Source of the DNA: Closterium sp. Naga37s-1
Taxonomy: Eukaryota > Streptophyta > Zygnematophyceae > Desmidiales > Closteriaceae
Assembly (NCBI GenBank): GCA_947471745.1
Contig: CANJKZ010000080.1
Location: 665,501-729,500, forward strand
Direction of reading: 5' to 3'
Length of the DNA: 64,000 nt
This document shows positions 49,486-60,362 of this stretch, in pieces. The translations under genes were made by a program, and so were the position numbers. Numbering within the stretch: the first letter of the stretch is position 1; each line of letters begins with the position of its first letter. Under the pieces are notes generated by a model, which made no database searches, was not told the DNA's origin, and saw nothing but the letters and a program-made list of their open reading frames with translations.

Positions 49486-52400
49486 ATGGCATCAATTGGG
49501 CAACCGGAGCCCGCAATTACATGCGGTGAGCTCCAAGGGCGTGAAGAACGCCCGTCAGGGAGCGCCACAGCTCCCGGACCACATGCGTGCTTGCGGCGAT
49601 CGCCGCGGCTCCAGATCCTGCGCGCAAGTGCCGCTTCAAGCCCCGGACAGCCTCGTCCAGCTGTCCCGCAGCAGCAGCGCCACCCTCCGCGGGCGCAGCC
49701 AACACGGGCGCCAGCAACGCTGCGAGCTGGTCTGCCGCGTCCAAGCACGTGTCACGCTGGCGGCCGCGGAAAGTCTCAGGAGGAACCACGGGGAGGGATG
49801 AGTGCGCGAGCACCTGAATCAGCAGCAACGCGTGGAGACTCTCCGCGAGGCGGTGGAGCTGGCCAAGTGTCGCCTCTGGAACATGCGTCTGCGGGGGCTG
49901 CAGCGCCTCCGTCAGAAACAGCAGCGGCTCATTAGCAGCAACGTGGTGGGAATGCTGAGCCGCAGCGCCACCTTCCGCAGCAACAAACTCCACCCCCGCA
50001 ACAGGCGGAACCGGTGGCAAATGCAGACGAGAGCCGGTAGCAGGCGCCGAGACAGAAGGAGAAGGAGCCGATGGGGCGAGGACAGGAGAAGGAAATGCAG
50101 CAGCTGGCGGAGGGTCCACGGGAGGCACAGTCTGACGAGGAGCCGCGGGCGCAGGCGCGGCCCGCAGCAAACTGCTCTGACTCTGCGCCGCCCTCTCCTC
50201 GCGCACGGCCCGCGACACCTCCCGCTGGAGATCCGCCATTGTCACAGGCGGACGGTATCTCCCGCCACCACCACGGCCGTGGGGGCCCCTCCAGCCCCCA
50301 TTGCCACCAGGGTGAGCAGGCCACTGGGCCTGCTGCTGGTAGCGCCGGGGAGATTTGCGCCGACGCCGCGACGTCTCGTGCTCCTGTTGGGGCGCGGGAG
50401 AATGGGGGCGGGATAGACGGCGGTCCGGCGACGGGGGACGAGACGGCTGCACTACAGGGGCCGCCGGCAGCAGAGCGGGAGCCGTCGGGTCCGCGCCCGG
50501 AGGCGCAACCATCGGAGCCGGGTCGACAGTGGTGGCGGACGCCGCCTTCGGGGAAGAAGCAGACGCCGGCGCAGGCACGTCGGGGACAGAAGCGGCCGGT
50601 GCAACGAGTGTGCCAGGGGCAGGAACAGGGGGATCAGCAGCCGCCCCAGTAGGCGCAGACGCCGTCAGCGCAACCACGAGCCAGGGGAACGGGAGCAGCA
50701 GGCGGAGCGGGCGGAGCAACAATAGGAGCAGACGGGCCAACCTCGCCCACGCCAAGGGGAGCCGTGGGTGCGGAGGGAAGAGACTTTTCAGCGTCTGTTG
50801 TCGCGGGTTTCGGAGCCGGCGGTACAGGAGGCTTTGAGGCCGTGGTCGCCTTTTCGGGCCCCGACTGAGGTCTGGCGACGACAGCCGACCAAGCGGCAGC
50901 GCGCTCTGGGGACGTCGCGGGACGGAACAGCTAACAGCAAGCGGGGCTGGCGGAGGTCCAGAGAACGGATACCAGGCAGCGGCAAGGGCGGCTTTAACCA
51001 ACTTAGACACAGCTAATGAGGATGACGAGCGGCAGGATCCCTCTGATAGGGAAGAAGCAACACCTGATAGCGAGAGCGAAGAGAGAGAGGATGAGGAAGG
51101 CGGGGCGAGGGAGAGCTCTGGGAGAAGGGAAGCAGGGGAGGAGCAAACACGCGTGGAAACGCCCCAGGAGGCATGCACACCGCCCGATGCCGATCGGACG
51201 GAGGAGCTTCCAACCTCTGTCTCCCAGGCGCGAGCGGGTCGTACTAGACGAAATCGGGCCGCGAACACGGGTGTTGCGACACGCTCAGCCGCTCCGATCC
51301 CCCGCTATTTTTCGCCTGATGAACTGGCGAAGCGAACAGACCTGTTCGCTGCCATCGGAACCTGGGACATCGCAGCTCTGTGCGACAGTCGTCAGCCTTC
51401 GCTGTCGCGGCGCTTACCGCCAAATCTGTGTCAGCTGTTCTCACTGGCGTTACTGACGCCGTTACCACACCTCTCTCCAAACCCCGAGTCAGAGACAGGA
51501 TGGCGCCTGCTGTTATTTCTCCCGCGCCTAACCCTTTGCCAAACCTCGCCACAACGACCGGATTGGCCGAAAATCAAAGCCCAGCTCCGAGCCTTCCAGC
51601 GTGGCGAATGGGAGCAACTGTACCTGGACACGGTAGACGCAGTCAACATGCCACCTCCGCCACGACACAGGCCCGATGCGACAGGTGTGATCAGCCGAGC
51701 CGAGGGTCTGGCGAAACGTGGCAGTCTACGACGAGCCGTCCTCGCCCTGGAGTCAACTCCCGTCTGCACTCCCAGCCCCGAAATCTGGAGGAGCTGCGTC
51801 AAAAGCACCCACCTGCTGCGCACGAGGAGGTGATCTGGCCGACACCGTGTGAGTCAACACTTTCAATCGCCCATGCGGATTTCGCCAAAATGTTGGGCAG
51901 ATGCGGAAATGGAGTTGGAGCCGGGCCGTCGGGGATGACATTCGAGCATTTGCGCGACGCGGCTATCACAAATGCATCGGTCAGCACCCATCTGCACGCC
52001 ATGGTTAACACCATCCTGGGTGGAAATTTGCCAGGCTCGGTGGCAAACCTCCTGACCGCATCACGCCTCATTGCTTTGGCCAAACCGGGGGGTGGTGCTC
52101 GGCCAATCGCGATCGGCGAGTGCTTGACGAGGCTGGCAGCCAAGGCGGGCCTGACTGCGATGGGTGAAGCTGCCCGCGAATTCTTCCTCCCACTACAGTA
52201 CGGCGTGGCAGTGCCAGGTGGCGCCGAGACTGTAATCCATGCGGCCAGAGCTTTCCTGGATGCCCGCCCCACCAGCCTAGTTCTGCAAGCTGACATCAAG
52301 AACGCATTCAACAGTATTTCGCGACAGGCCATCGCCACTGCGTTACAAGCCCCCGACCTCTCGCCACTACTGCCGCTCGTCAAATTAACCTACGGTAACC

Positions 52401-54232
52401 CGTCGCAGCTATTCCTGGATGTCAACTTCAACTCCGAACCACTGCATAGCAAATGCGGGGTCCGTCAAGGGGACCCACTTGGCCCGCTACTGTTTGCGGC
52501 GGGGATACATGCCACACTTCGCGAAACTGCAAATGCTTACGCTGGTGTGCTCTGTTTGGCATATGCAGACGACGTGACATTCATAGGGGACACCGAAGAC
52601 ACTGTAGCAGCATTTACCCATTTCACGAGCAAATTGTCACTACTGGGGCTCGAGCACAACCCACTGAAGTGTGTAGCCTGGAGCTCGAGTGCAGTCGAAG
52701 CAGCCCACCTACCTCCAGGGGTGCCGTTCTCACAGGACGGCGTGCAACTACTAGGAAGCTTCATGGGGCCTGACAGCGGCGCGGCGACTTTTCTAGCAGG
52801 ACAGCTGGACGACATGGCGAAGCCGCTGACACTCATCGAACGGACGGACCCCCAGGTTGCGGCACTACTCATCACGCGCTGCATTTCGAGGCGGGTCGCA
52901 TACCTTACAAGGACGACGCCCCTAAACCTCCTCCCCCGCGACAGATGGAGCCAGTGGGGTATGGACCTGCTCACCACGCTCCTTACCGCTTGCGACATCC
53001 GCATGCCGACCTGCAGAGCAGAGCAAACACAGGTCTAGGAGCAGGCGTCGTTACCTCCGTCGTTGGGAGGTCTCGGAATCACGAAGCCCCTCATCGAGGG
53101 GATTTACGGCTTCGTGGCGAGCTTTACCCAGGCGGCGCTCTTTCTCAACAACCTCTCGCTGGGAGAAGAGAACGCGCTTACACTGGCACGGAATCACATG
53201 CTCCTGCCGCGGGACAGCAGCACGCCACTGCACACTTGGCTGACGGGGTGTGAGGTGGCACTACCAACAGACGCTCGGGAGATATTAGAAAAGGAGCGGC
53301 TGGAACGCACTGACATTCTGCTCCAGCACGTGCTCGGATTGAAGGCGCACGGGAGTAGGTACGCCGTGCAGGTGCAAGCGACAAGGCGCATGCAGCTGAA
53401 TCCGCTCGCGGGACACACGCAACGAATGTATTCCCTGACGGGCTATGGCACCGGCGACTGGATCACGGCGATCCCGGTCGATCCCACGAGACGGATTGGG
53501 CCGGTACACTTCGCTAACGCAGTACGCTTCCGACTGGCGTTGCCATTCTCAACCCCCAGGAATTGTGACTGCTCGGAGCACACGACCATCACTGACCCCC
53601 GCCTCCCCAATCACCTGCTTCGCTGCGGCACGGGCAAGCACCGCATAAACACTCACAATGAGCTGCGGGACGCCTGCGTTAGCATGGCGCAGGATGCGGG
53701 CTTTATAGTTCACCGGGAGTCCACCGCCTACTGCCCCATCGAAGAGCAAACGGCGGATTTCACAATGTCGGACAGGAGCAGCGGGGCGGTTTACATTTGT
53801 GACGTCACCGTCACTGATCCTATAAGCACCAGGGACCCGGAGGCTCAGAAAGGCAGGGGATGGGCGGCGCGCGAACAAGCCGACAAGAAAATTCAGCATT
53901 ACGCCAAGCGCCCGGAGACAGTAGGTTTCTTCCCCCTAGCAGTGGATACCTACGGCTGCCCGTGCGCGGAGGTACCCGTCTTCCTCAAGCTCCTTGCAGA
54001 CACAGCGGCTCGGCGGCACTTCAACGCCGACTCAAAATCCTTCTATGCCGCCAAGTTCCTGCATCAGTTCCGGCAGCGATGGTCAGTGGCCCTGCAAAGG
54101 GCTCAATCAGTGGGACTCCTAATGAAGTTGGGTGAGGCGGCCGCAGCAGAGAACCCTCCGGTGGGAGGCATTGGACACGAGCTGCACCTTGGGGATTGTT
54201 TTGCGGTGGTTGAGCCCTACCTAGAGCTCTAG
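49486..54232 (+). pseudogene. LINE ORF, subfamily C (broken)
   Basis: The N-terminal region is in pieces (49486-49935, 50071-50652 and others). The pre-RT (51153-51833) is separated from RT by a one-base loss near 51780. RT (in 51380-53038) has CGNGVGAGPSGMTFEHLRD, LQADIKNAFNSI, GVRQGDPLGPLLFA and YADDVTFIG. TAG at 53036-53038 replaces a TGG, and the zinc knuckle and endonuclease (CDCSEH...PNHLLRC, TADFTMSD, VYICDVTVTDP) follow in the same frame to TAG 54232. There are several defects, more than in its sister copy. Confidence 0.85.
49517..51268 (-). CDS. antisense ORF of LINE, subfamily C
   Basis: An open minus-strand frame of 583 codons, although the sense frame of this copy is broken in the same interval. 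Conserved parts: QEHETSRRRRKSPRRYQQQ, GRGGGGRYRPPVTMADLQRE, VPEATLGQLHRLAESL, LDAADQLAALLAPVLAAP, ending HALGAHRM at TAG 49517. The N-terminal 120 residues upstream of the Pro/Ala region are probably outside the real protein. Confidence 0.45.
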   Translation of the reverse strand: MFAARFRLVRPARAWETEVGSSSVRSASGGVHASWGVSTRVCSSPASLLPELSLAPPSSSSLSSLSLSGVASSLSEGSCRSSSSLAVSKLVKAALAAAWYPFSGPPPAPLAVSCSVPRRPQSALPLGRLSSPDLSRGPKRRPRPQSLLYRRLRNPRQQTLKSLFPPHPRLPLAWARLARLLLLLLRPLRLLLPFPWLVVALTASAPTGAAADPPVPAPGTLVAPAASVPDVPAPASASSPKAASATTVDPAPMVAPPGADPTAPALLPAAPVVQPSRPPSPDRRLSRPHSPAPQQEHETSRRRRKSPRRYQQQAQWPAHPGGNGGWRGPHGRGGGGRYRPPVTMADLQREVSRAVREERAAQSQSSLLRAAPAPAAPRQTVPPVDPPPAAAFPSPVLAPSAPSPSVSAPATGSRLHLPPVPPVAGVEFVAAEGGAAAQHSHHVAANEPLLFLTEALQPPQTHVPEATLGQLHRLAESLHALLLIQVLAHSSLPVVPPETFRGRQRDTCLDAADQLAALLAPVLAAPAEGGAAAAGQLDEAVRGLKRHLRAGSGAAAIAASTHVVRELWRSLTGVLHALGAHRM

Positions 54233-54256
54233 AGAGGGAAATGAGTAGGTAGTGTT

Positions 54257-54336
54257 GTGTTGTGGTTTCTGTTTTGTTTTAGAATTTCAAACACCTGCAT
54301 GCATGTACTTTGCAACTCTATCAATACAAGGACCAT

Positions 54337-54371
<35 letters not shown>

Positions 54372-57300
54372 AGCACGAGGTGGCGAATGAGGAGGGAAGC
54401 GCTGACAACAACGACAGCGGGAGTGAATTTAATCCTGACAACGAGCGTGCTTCTGAGGAACTCTCACAGTACGAGGGGGAGAGTGAAGAGAGAATTGCCA
54501 CGCGAGGTAGGGCAAGGATTGGAGATGGCGGGAGAGTCAACACTGAGGAACCAGTAGATGGCGCTGAACCAGCACCACAGCCGGAGCCAAGCATACGTCA
54601 ACCATCCGACCTGGCGGGTGACACTGGACTATGGCAACAGGTGGCATCATGGGACACGACAAAGCTCCAGCAGAGCAATCAGCCCTTCCTAGTCCGACGG
54701 CTGCCACCTAAGCTACTGGAGAGCTACACGCAATGTTTACTGACCCCGCTCCTGAGAGTGACGAAATATCCCGACTGTCCAGGAGGATGGAAACTGTTGC
54801 TGTTCCTGCCGAGGCTGACCCTGCGACCCTTGCCGGAGCCAGTGGAGGGGACTCGGTGGGCTGAAATCGAGCACAGGTTACACCAATTCAGGCTCGGCAG
54901 GTGGGACGCGCTCTACATCGAGGCCAGTGTCATCCCCGACACAGGAGAACCGATACGACATCAGCCTGACGATGTGGGCCTGTGTGCTAGAGCAGAAGGG
55001 CTCGTAAAAAAAGGGAATATTTCGAAAGCTGTTGCAGCGTTACGCGTAACACCACTGGCCGACACATCGCCAGAGACCCTCGCAGCACTACGAGCGAAAC
55101 ACCCCAACGCGGAAACGCCAACCCCTGCTGTGGTTACAGGGTACGCCACTGCTTCACTCAGCATCAGCCATGACGACCTTCGCGAACTGCTGGCGAAGTG
55201 CCCGAATGGAGTGGGAGCAGGCCCATCAGGCACCTGCTTCGAACACCTAAAGGATCCCGCCCACACAAACGAGGAGGCCCTAATACTACTCACGCGCGTA
55301 GTTAATCGCCTGCTTGGAACACTCCAGACCCAGGAAGTCCGCGACATGCTACTCCCATCACGCCTCATCGCCCTAGAAAAGCCAGGGGGCGGGGTACGAC
55401 CTATAGCCATTGGCGAGACCATACTCAGAATAGTGGCGAAAGCGGCGCTACGCGAATTAGCACCGAACATAAGAGAATTTTTCCTGCCTGTGCAATACGG
55501 AGTGGGAGTTGCGGGCGGCGCCGAATGTGTTATCCACACCGTCAGATCGCTCCTGCGGGACGATAGTAAACGCATCGCACTGCAGCTAGATATCGAGAAT
55601 GCCTTCAACAGTGTAGAACGTTCCGCCTTCTTCACTGCACTCTCCCGGTCGAACCTGCAGCCGCTCATACCCCTCGTCCGCACGCTCTATGACGGACCCT
55701 CCCGCCTGCTCGTCGACACACGCTTCGACGCAGATCACATAGCGAGCACTAGGGGGGTGCGACAAGGAGACCCACTGGGCCCATTACTCTTCGCCGCGGC
55801 CATCCAACCTACCCTACTCACGGCGGCCACGCTCCTCCCAGAGGTGGCGGTTGTGGCCTACGCGGATGATATCACGATCGTAGGCCCACAGGAGGCGGCG
55901 TTCCTAGCATTCGACTCCATCACACGCGGTCTAGCATCATGCGGGCTGAAATGCAACATTGGGAAATCTTCAGCATGGACACCCAACGGGATAGAAGCCC
56001 AGGACGGCACGCCTCCAGAGGGGCTAGAGCTGAGCAGAGAAGGCATCCAGGTGCTGGGCAGCCCCATCGGTACAGAGGAATTCTGCACAAACCAAGTTGT
56101 CGCGAAGCTCACTGACGCCTCTGCACCACTCCCCTTAGTCGCCCAGATGCACCCTCAACACGCCCTGCTCATCATCTCGCGAAGCATCAGCAGGAGGGTG
56201 TCCTACCTGCTACGCACCACACCATCACAGACGCTGCCGAGAGAGAGCTGGAGGGGATGGAGCGAAACCTTGCTGGAAGCGGCACTCACCTCGGCCAAAC
56301 TACGGATGCCGAGGAGTGAGCTCGAACAGAGTTTGCTCTGGCGACAGGCAACACTCCCAATACGGCTTGGGGGGCTGGGCATTGTGGACCCAACTTCGGA
56401 GGCACCGGCAGCACACATTGCATCAATCACAGCGGCGCAACAACTGCTGCAGCAGATGAACATTGAGAAAGAGCACCTACTGAGCCGGGCAACAACACTG
56501 CTCTCTCACACTTGGAACCCGGAGCCCCCCAACAGCAACCAGCTCACGGCACTGGAGGAGGAGCTCCCTGCAAGTGCGAGAGCGGCGCTGCAGGCCTTCA
56601 GAGAACGCCCACCAGGCGCCGGCAACCTGCAGCTGCTCCTATCCAGGCACATCTGGGAGACAAGGGCGAGGGAGCTCGTGGCTGACACAATGATGGATAG
56701 GCCGGGGAAAGACAACGGGCACGCAGTGAGACTCATCGGCCTGCAGGGAATAGGGGCAGGAGATTGGCTGCACGCTGTGCCAACGAGGGCTGACCTTACA
56801 TTATCCCCTGGTCAGCTCTCGATGGCGTTGGGCTTCCGTCTAGGAATGCAGCTGCCGGTTACAGTCAAGTGCCCTTGCAAGCGGAAAAACTCGGACATCA
56901 GTGACACATCGCTCCCGAATCACCTACTTAGATGTGCGGACGGAGGGGACGTGGTTAGGACACATAATGCACTGGTGTATGCAGCACTCCGGATGGCGAG
57001 GGAGGCAGGTTTCTCGACCTTCCACGAAACCACCACCTTCTCCCCCCCTGTGCTACGTAAGAGGGCAGATTTAGCAATCCAGGACCAGGAATCGGGTGAA
57101 ACCTTCGTCACGGACGTGACCGTGACCGACCCAGTCCTACAGAGGCGCGACACCAGAGCACGGAAGCCGCCAGGGTGGGCGGCAAAGGAAGCATCCGAGA
57201 GCAAGCATAGGCTCTACGAGGGTCGCCCGGACTGTGTGGGGTTTTTTGGTTTGGCGGTTGAGACATACGGGGCCCTGGCAGCAGATACGGTGCAGTTTTT

Positions 57301-57559
57301 GCGGTTGCTAGCAACCTCGGCAGCAAAGAAGAAGTACCGCCAAGGCAAACTCACCACCACGGCTGCGCGGCTCACAGCTCATTACAGGCAGCGGTGGTCC
57401 ATAATGCTCCAGCGTAGCCAGGCGGTGTCCTTCCTTTCCAAGTCAAACCGAGCTGCCGAGGCGGCCTTCCCTCAGGGACCCACGGATCCATGGGAGCCAA
57501 GCCTGGGCGACCTTTGGCAGGTGCTAGAGGATGAGATGGAGGGGGTAATGGGGGAGTAG
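54257..57559 (+). CDS. LINE ORF (RT + endonuclease), subfamily A, fused to upstream 3' UTR
   Basis: 1100 codons. The first 37 are the previous copy's 3' UTR and its GA tail, read as Arg-Glu repeats. True element sequence starts at about residue 38 (IEHEVANEEGSADNN). Pre-RT: FLVRRLPPKLLESYTQ, LPRLTLRPLPEP, KKGNISKAVAALR. RT: CPNGVGAGPSGTCFEHLKD at about 316, LQLDIENAFNSV, GVRQGDPLGPLLFA, catalytic YADDITIVG at about 534. Zinc knuckle CPCKRK...PNHLLRC at about 873. Endonuclease KRADLAIQD and TFVTDVTVTDP at 935-955. The A-type tail is FFGLAVETYGALAADT...HYRQRWSIML. There is no defect in the RT-endonuclease part; only the N-terminus is missing. Confidence 0.88.
54319..54368 (+). repeat. LINE 3' terminus with (GA)n tail
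   Basis: TATCAATACAAGGACCATTA then about 15 GA units; the next copy starts TTGAGCACGAGG. Confidence 0.95.
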
Positions 57560-57799
57560 GGCAGCACGGGCTGGTCAGGAGGGCAGCTGAACAGGAAGGA
57601 CAAGGGTAAAGGCTGCAAGATGGGCAGGGGATCGGGAGATGGAGTGGCTTGAGGGTACCGGGTCTGATTTGTTGCAGGTAGAACTCGCATGTAGCTATAT
57701 CTTGCAGGGCCATGAATGCAGGCATATCTAGAGTAGACAATGGCCTAGTCCCTACTCATGCCATGCTTGTACCTTTCTGATCCTATCAATGAAGGACTG

Positions 57800-57802
<3 letters not shown>
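54369..57802 (+). mobile_element. RLE-type LINE, subfamily A, 5'-truncated
   Basis: Begins in the acidic part of the N-terminal region immediately after a GA repeat and is complete to the 3' terminus at 57784 (TATCAATGAAGGACTGCTT), which differs from the B/C form. It is the last LINE copy of the array. Confidence 0.88.
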
Positions 57803-57882
<80 letters not shown>

Positions 57883-58650
57883 AGAGAGAGCGAGAGAGAT
57901 AGGAGAGACAGAGAGAGCGAGAGAGATAGGAGAGAAAGAGAGAGCGAGAGATATAGGAGAGATAGAGGGCAAAAGGGAGAGTCGTTATTGGGGAAAGAGC
58001 TAGATAGCGGAAAAGGGAGGGAGAGAGGGAAGACAGGAATAAAGGCAAGAGAGCGAGAAAGGCAAGAGAGCGAGAAAGAGAAGAGAGGGAGTGGGAGAAA
58101 GGGACAGAGGAATGAAGGTAGAGAGCAAGGTAGGGAGGGACGGAGGGAGAGAGGAAGAGAGGGGAGAGGGAGAGATGGAGGGAGGAAGAGACGGAGGGTG
58201 GACGGAGGTTGGTGACTGAAGGGAATCGTATATGGGGGGGTGGAGGCGGGTACGGGGAAGCTTGCGCGAAATAAAGAGGGGGGGAGCGACGAGGAGAAGC
58301 GCGTGCGAAATAAAGAGGCGGGGGTGACGGGGAGAACCTTGGGCGAATTAAAGAGGCAGGGGCGACGAGTAGAATCGAGAGCGAAGTAAAGAGGCGGGGG
58401 CGACGAGGAGAAGCGCGCGCGCCTGACGAGGAGAAGCGCGGGCGGGCGACAAGGAAAAGCGCGCGCGGGCAACGAGGAGAAGCGCGCGTGGGCGGCGAGG
58501 TGAAGAGCGCGTGGGCGACGAGGTGAAGTGCGCGTGGGCGACGAAGCGCGCGTGGGAGACGAGGAGAAGCACGGGATGGTGGGAAGCGCGGGCAACGAAG
58601 GGAAGCGAGGGCGACGAGTGGTAGATATCGTGAGCGCAACGCCAGACAGC
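57784..58650 (+). repeat. GA microsatellite and purine-rich low-complexity tract
   Basis: LINE terminus, then about 36 GA units (57803-57875). Imperfect GA/GGAGA repeats with a 28-29 bp sub-repeat (AGAGCGAGAGAGATAGGAGA) run to about 58200, and then units like GCGACGAGGAGAAGCGCG to 58640. The plus strand is almost all purine for 400 bp. The long minus frames here (Leu-Ser runs) are by-products. Confidence 0.9.
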
Positions 58651-59828
58651 GTGAGTGACTAGTGTTGGCCACAAAAAAACGCCTCTACCTGAGCTAGCTT
58701 CTATCGCCCTGCCGCACCTTTCCTAGTTACATGAGCATTCAGGTGGACTAGGAGTACTAGTTGGTCTTCAAGATATGTAAGGTGTTCACGCCAACATTGT
58801 GGACGACGGTCGGATGTGTGTGCGACTGGGCATAGAAACCAATCAGGAGTGAGGGTCGCAAGAGGTTTTCCCTGAGTCGCGAGTTGTTTTTCAAACCAAA
58901 GAGGGTTACCTTGTTTTTTGCGACTTCAAGTTTAAGAATCTTGAACTTGAAAAATACCATGCTGTACTCGGGCTTAAATCGTACACACCGACAGGTGTTT
59001 CATAATCAAGAACACCCATCTATAAGATGCACCCGTTTTAACGACACCCCCTGTTTTCAATTCGACACTGTCTTATATCCGGGCGATGACGGTATCGATG
59101 TAATTGCACATGATTCAGGGAACATTCCGCTCAGGACATGTCCCTTAAGAGAGTGTCGCAAATGCATTTTGCCCGAGTCGCGCTCAAGTGTCTCTGAACC
59201 TCATGTCACAAAGACTCGATGTACTACGACCCTGCACGACCTCACGACAATTATACATAAAGGGCTGTGATTGGCCCATTGGATGATTGTTTCCAGGATT
59301 CCCATTGGACGGATGAGGGCGAAGTGCCATACTACGTACAGAAACTTCAGGATAATTACATACATGCATCACCTTCTGGTGTGAATGATTGCCGTTGCAT
59401 AGGATTTTGGAATGCCATACGAATCCGCAAGCTGCCAAGACAACTTATGCAGGATCCCTCCTCATGTTGCCCCTTGCCTGCTTTTAAGCAAGGAAAACAA
59501 AACACAGAGGGAGGAGGGAGGAGGCACAAATCGAAGGGAGTGGTAGCGTGGAAGAAAAGGGGCGAAGAAAAATGGGGAAACAGTAGGGGGTTGCGTGCGA
59601 ATAGAAAATGGGTAGAACATAACTACAAAATAAAGGGTGCCCATGCACTTCTGCAGCGTTGCATGGCTATACGCACCTGGCACTTGTGCTCTCAGGTGCT
59701 CGGCCAAAAATAATGCCAGAACTTGCAGCCAGACTTGGTAGGGTCGGTACCCCGTAGGGTCAGGACTTCGTAGTAGAAGGATCGATATAGCTCTGGCACC
59801 TGTTGCAGCAGAATCCACCTGGCACTTG
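58651..59828. other. no gene recognised
   Basis: Unique-looking AT-richer DNA. It contains a short palindrome (TTCAAGTT...AACTTGAA near 58925-58951) and, at 59081-59098, the word ATCCGGGCGATGACGGTA also found in the inverted-repeat element at 7.5 kb. The ORFs here show no domain. Confidence 0.4.
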
Positions 59829-59907
59829 AGCCACCGATGTGCTCGAATCAAACTTCTATCGCAGCTCAGCAGCAAGCAGCTCAGCCTCCACCAGATAAGC
59901 CTCCCAA
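59829..59907 (-). repeat. second, decayed copy of SUI1 exon end
   Basis: On the minus strand EAYLVEAELLAAELR, a stop, then KFDSSTSVAQVPG and a CAG|GTGGAT donor. It parallels the exon end at 60156-60234, so this exon end was duplicated. Confidence 0.7.
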
Positions 59908-60155
59908 CAACCCACCTGACACTCCCAGCAACAACAACCCACCTGACACTCCCAGCAACAACAACCCACCTGACACTCCCAGCAACAACAACCCACCTGA
60001 CACTCCCAGCGACAACAACCCACCTGACACTCCCAGCAACAACAACCCACCTGACACTCCCAGCGACAACAACCCACCTGACACTCCCAGCAACAACAAC
60101 CCACCTGACACTCCCAGCAACAACAACCCACCTGACACTCCCAGCAACAACCCAC
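59908..60155 (-). repeat. 27 bp minisatellite containing a splice-donor sequence
   Basis: About nine copies. On the minus strand each unit has GTGTCAGGTGGGTTGTTG, that is CAG|GTGGGT, the same words as the 5' splice site of the SUI1 exon next to it. The last copies lose one AAC triplet. Plus-strand frames give repeats of PPDTPSNNN or THLTLPATT, which I take as by-products. Confidence 0.85.
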
Positions 60156-60362
60156 CTGACACGTCAACCACGGATGTGCTCGAGGCAAATCTCTTCTGCA
60201 GCTCAGCAGCGAGCAGCTCAGCCTCCACCAGATAGGCCTCGACGCCTCTCACCCGCGTCACCTTCTTGCTGCCCTGCCGACCCCTCACGAATATCTGCAC
60301 TGGCTCTTCTCCACCTTCCGCTCCACACTCCTCTTTCTCCCTCTCTCTACCCCGTGTCGCGC
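60156..60362 (-). CDS. eIF2D-like exon, SUI1 domain
   Basis: Acceptor CAAATGCAG, then a charged stretch, VQIFVRGRQGSKKVTRVRG, VEAYLVEAELLAAELQKRF and ASSTSV, and donor CAG|GTGGGT. It matches the SUI1 signature RQGxKKVTxVxGLExF...LAxELQKxFAxSTxV. Confidence 0.8.

Larger units (their letters stand above)
49306..54337 (+). mobile_element. RLE-type LINE, subfamily C, near full length
   Basis: A leader with a TATA-like box directly after the GA repeat, but without the twin hairpins. ORF region 49486-54232, 3' UTR, terminus at 54319 with a GA tail. It is a close sister of the copy at 44.1-49.2 kb. Confidence 0.88.

Noticed and set aside
14380-57802. Bacterial retron or diversity-generating RTs
   Set aside because: The RT is long, has a zinc knuckle and a restriction-like endonuclease at the C-terminus, and sits in repeated units with LINE-type 5' truncation.
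57752-58672. Minus-strand Leu/Ser-rich ORF
   Set aside because: It is the complement of the GA and purine tract; no protein-like segment outside the repeat.
59267-59713. 148-codon plus-strand ORF
   Set aside because: No domain, no conserved neighbour and no convincing splice context; it is within the expectation for chance.
59837-60235. Plus-strand 132-codon ORF with PPDTPSNNN repeats as a structural protein
   Set aside because: The repeat is open in other frames too, and the minus strand across its edge encodes the SUI1 domain.
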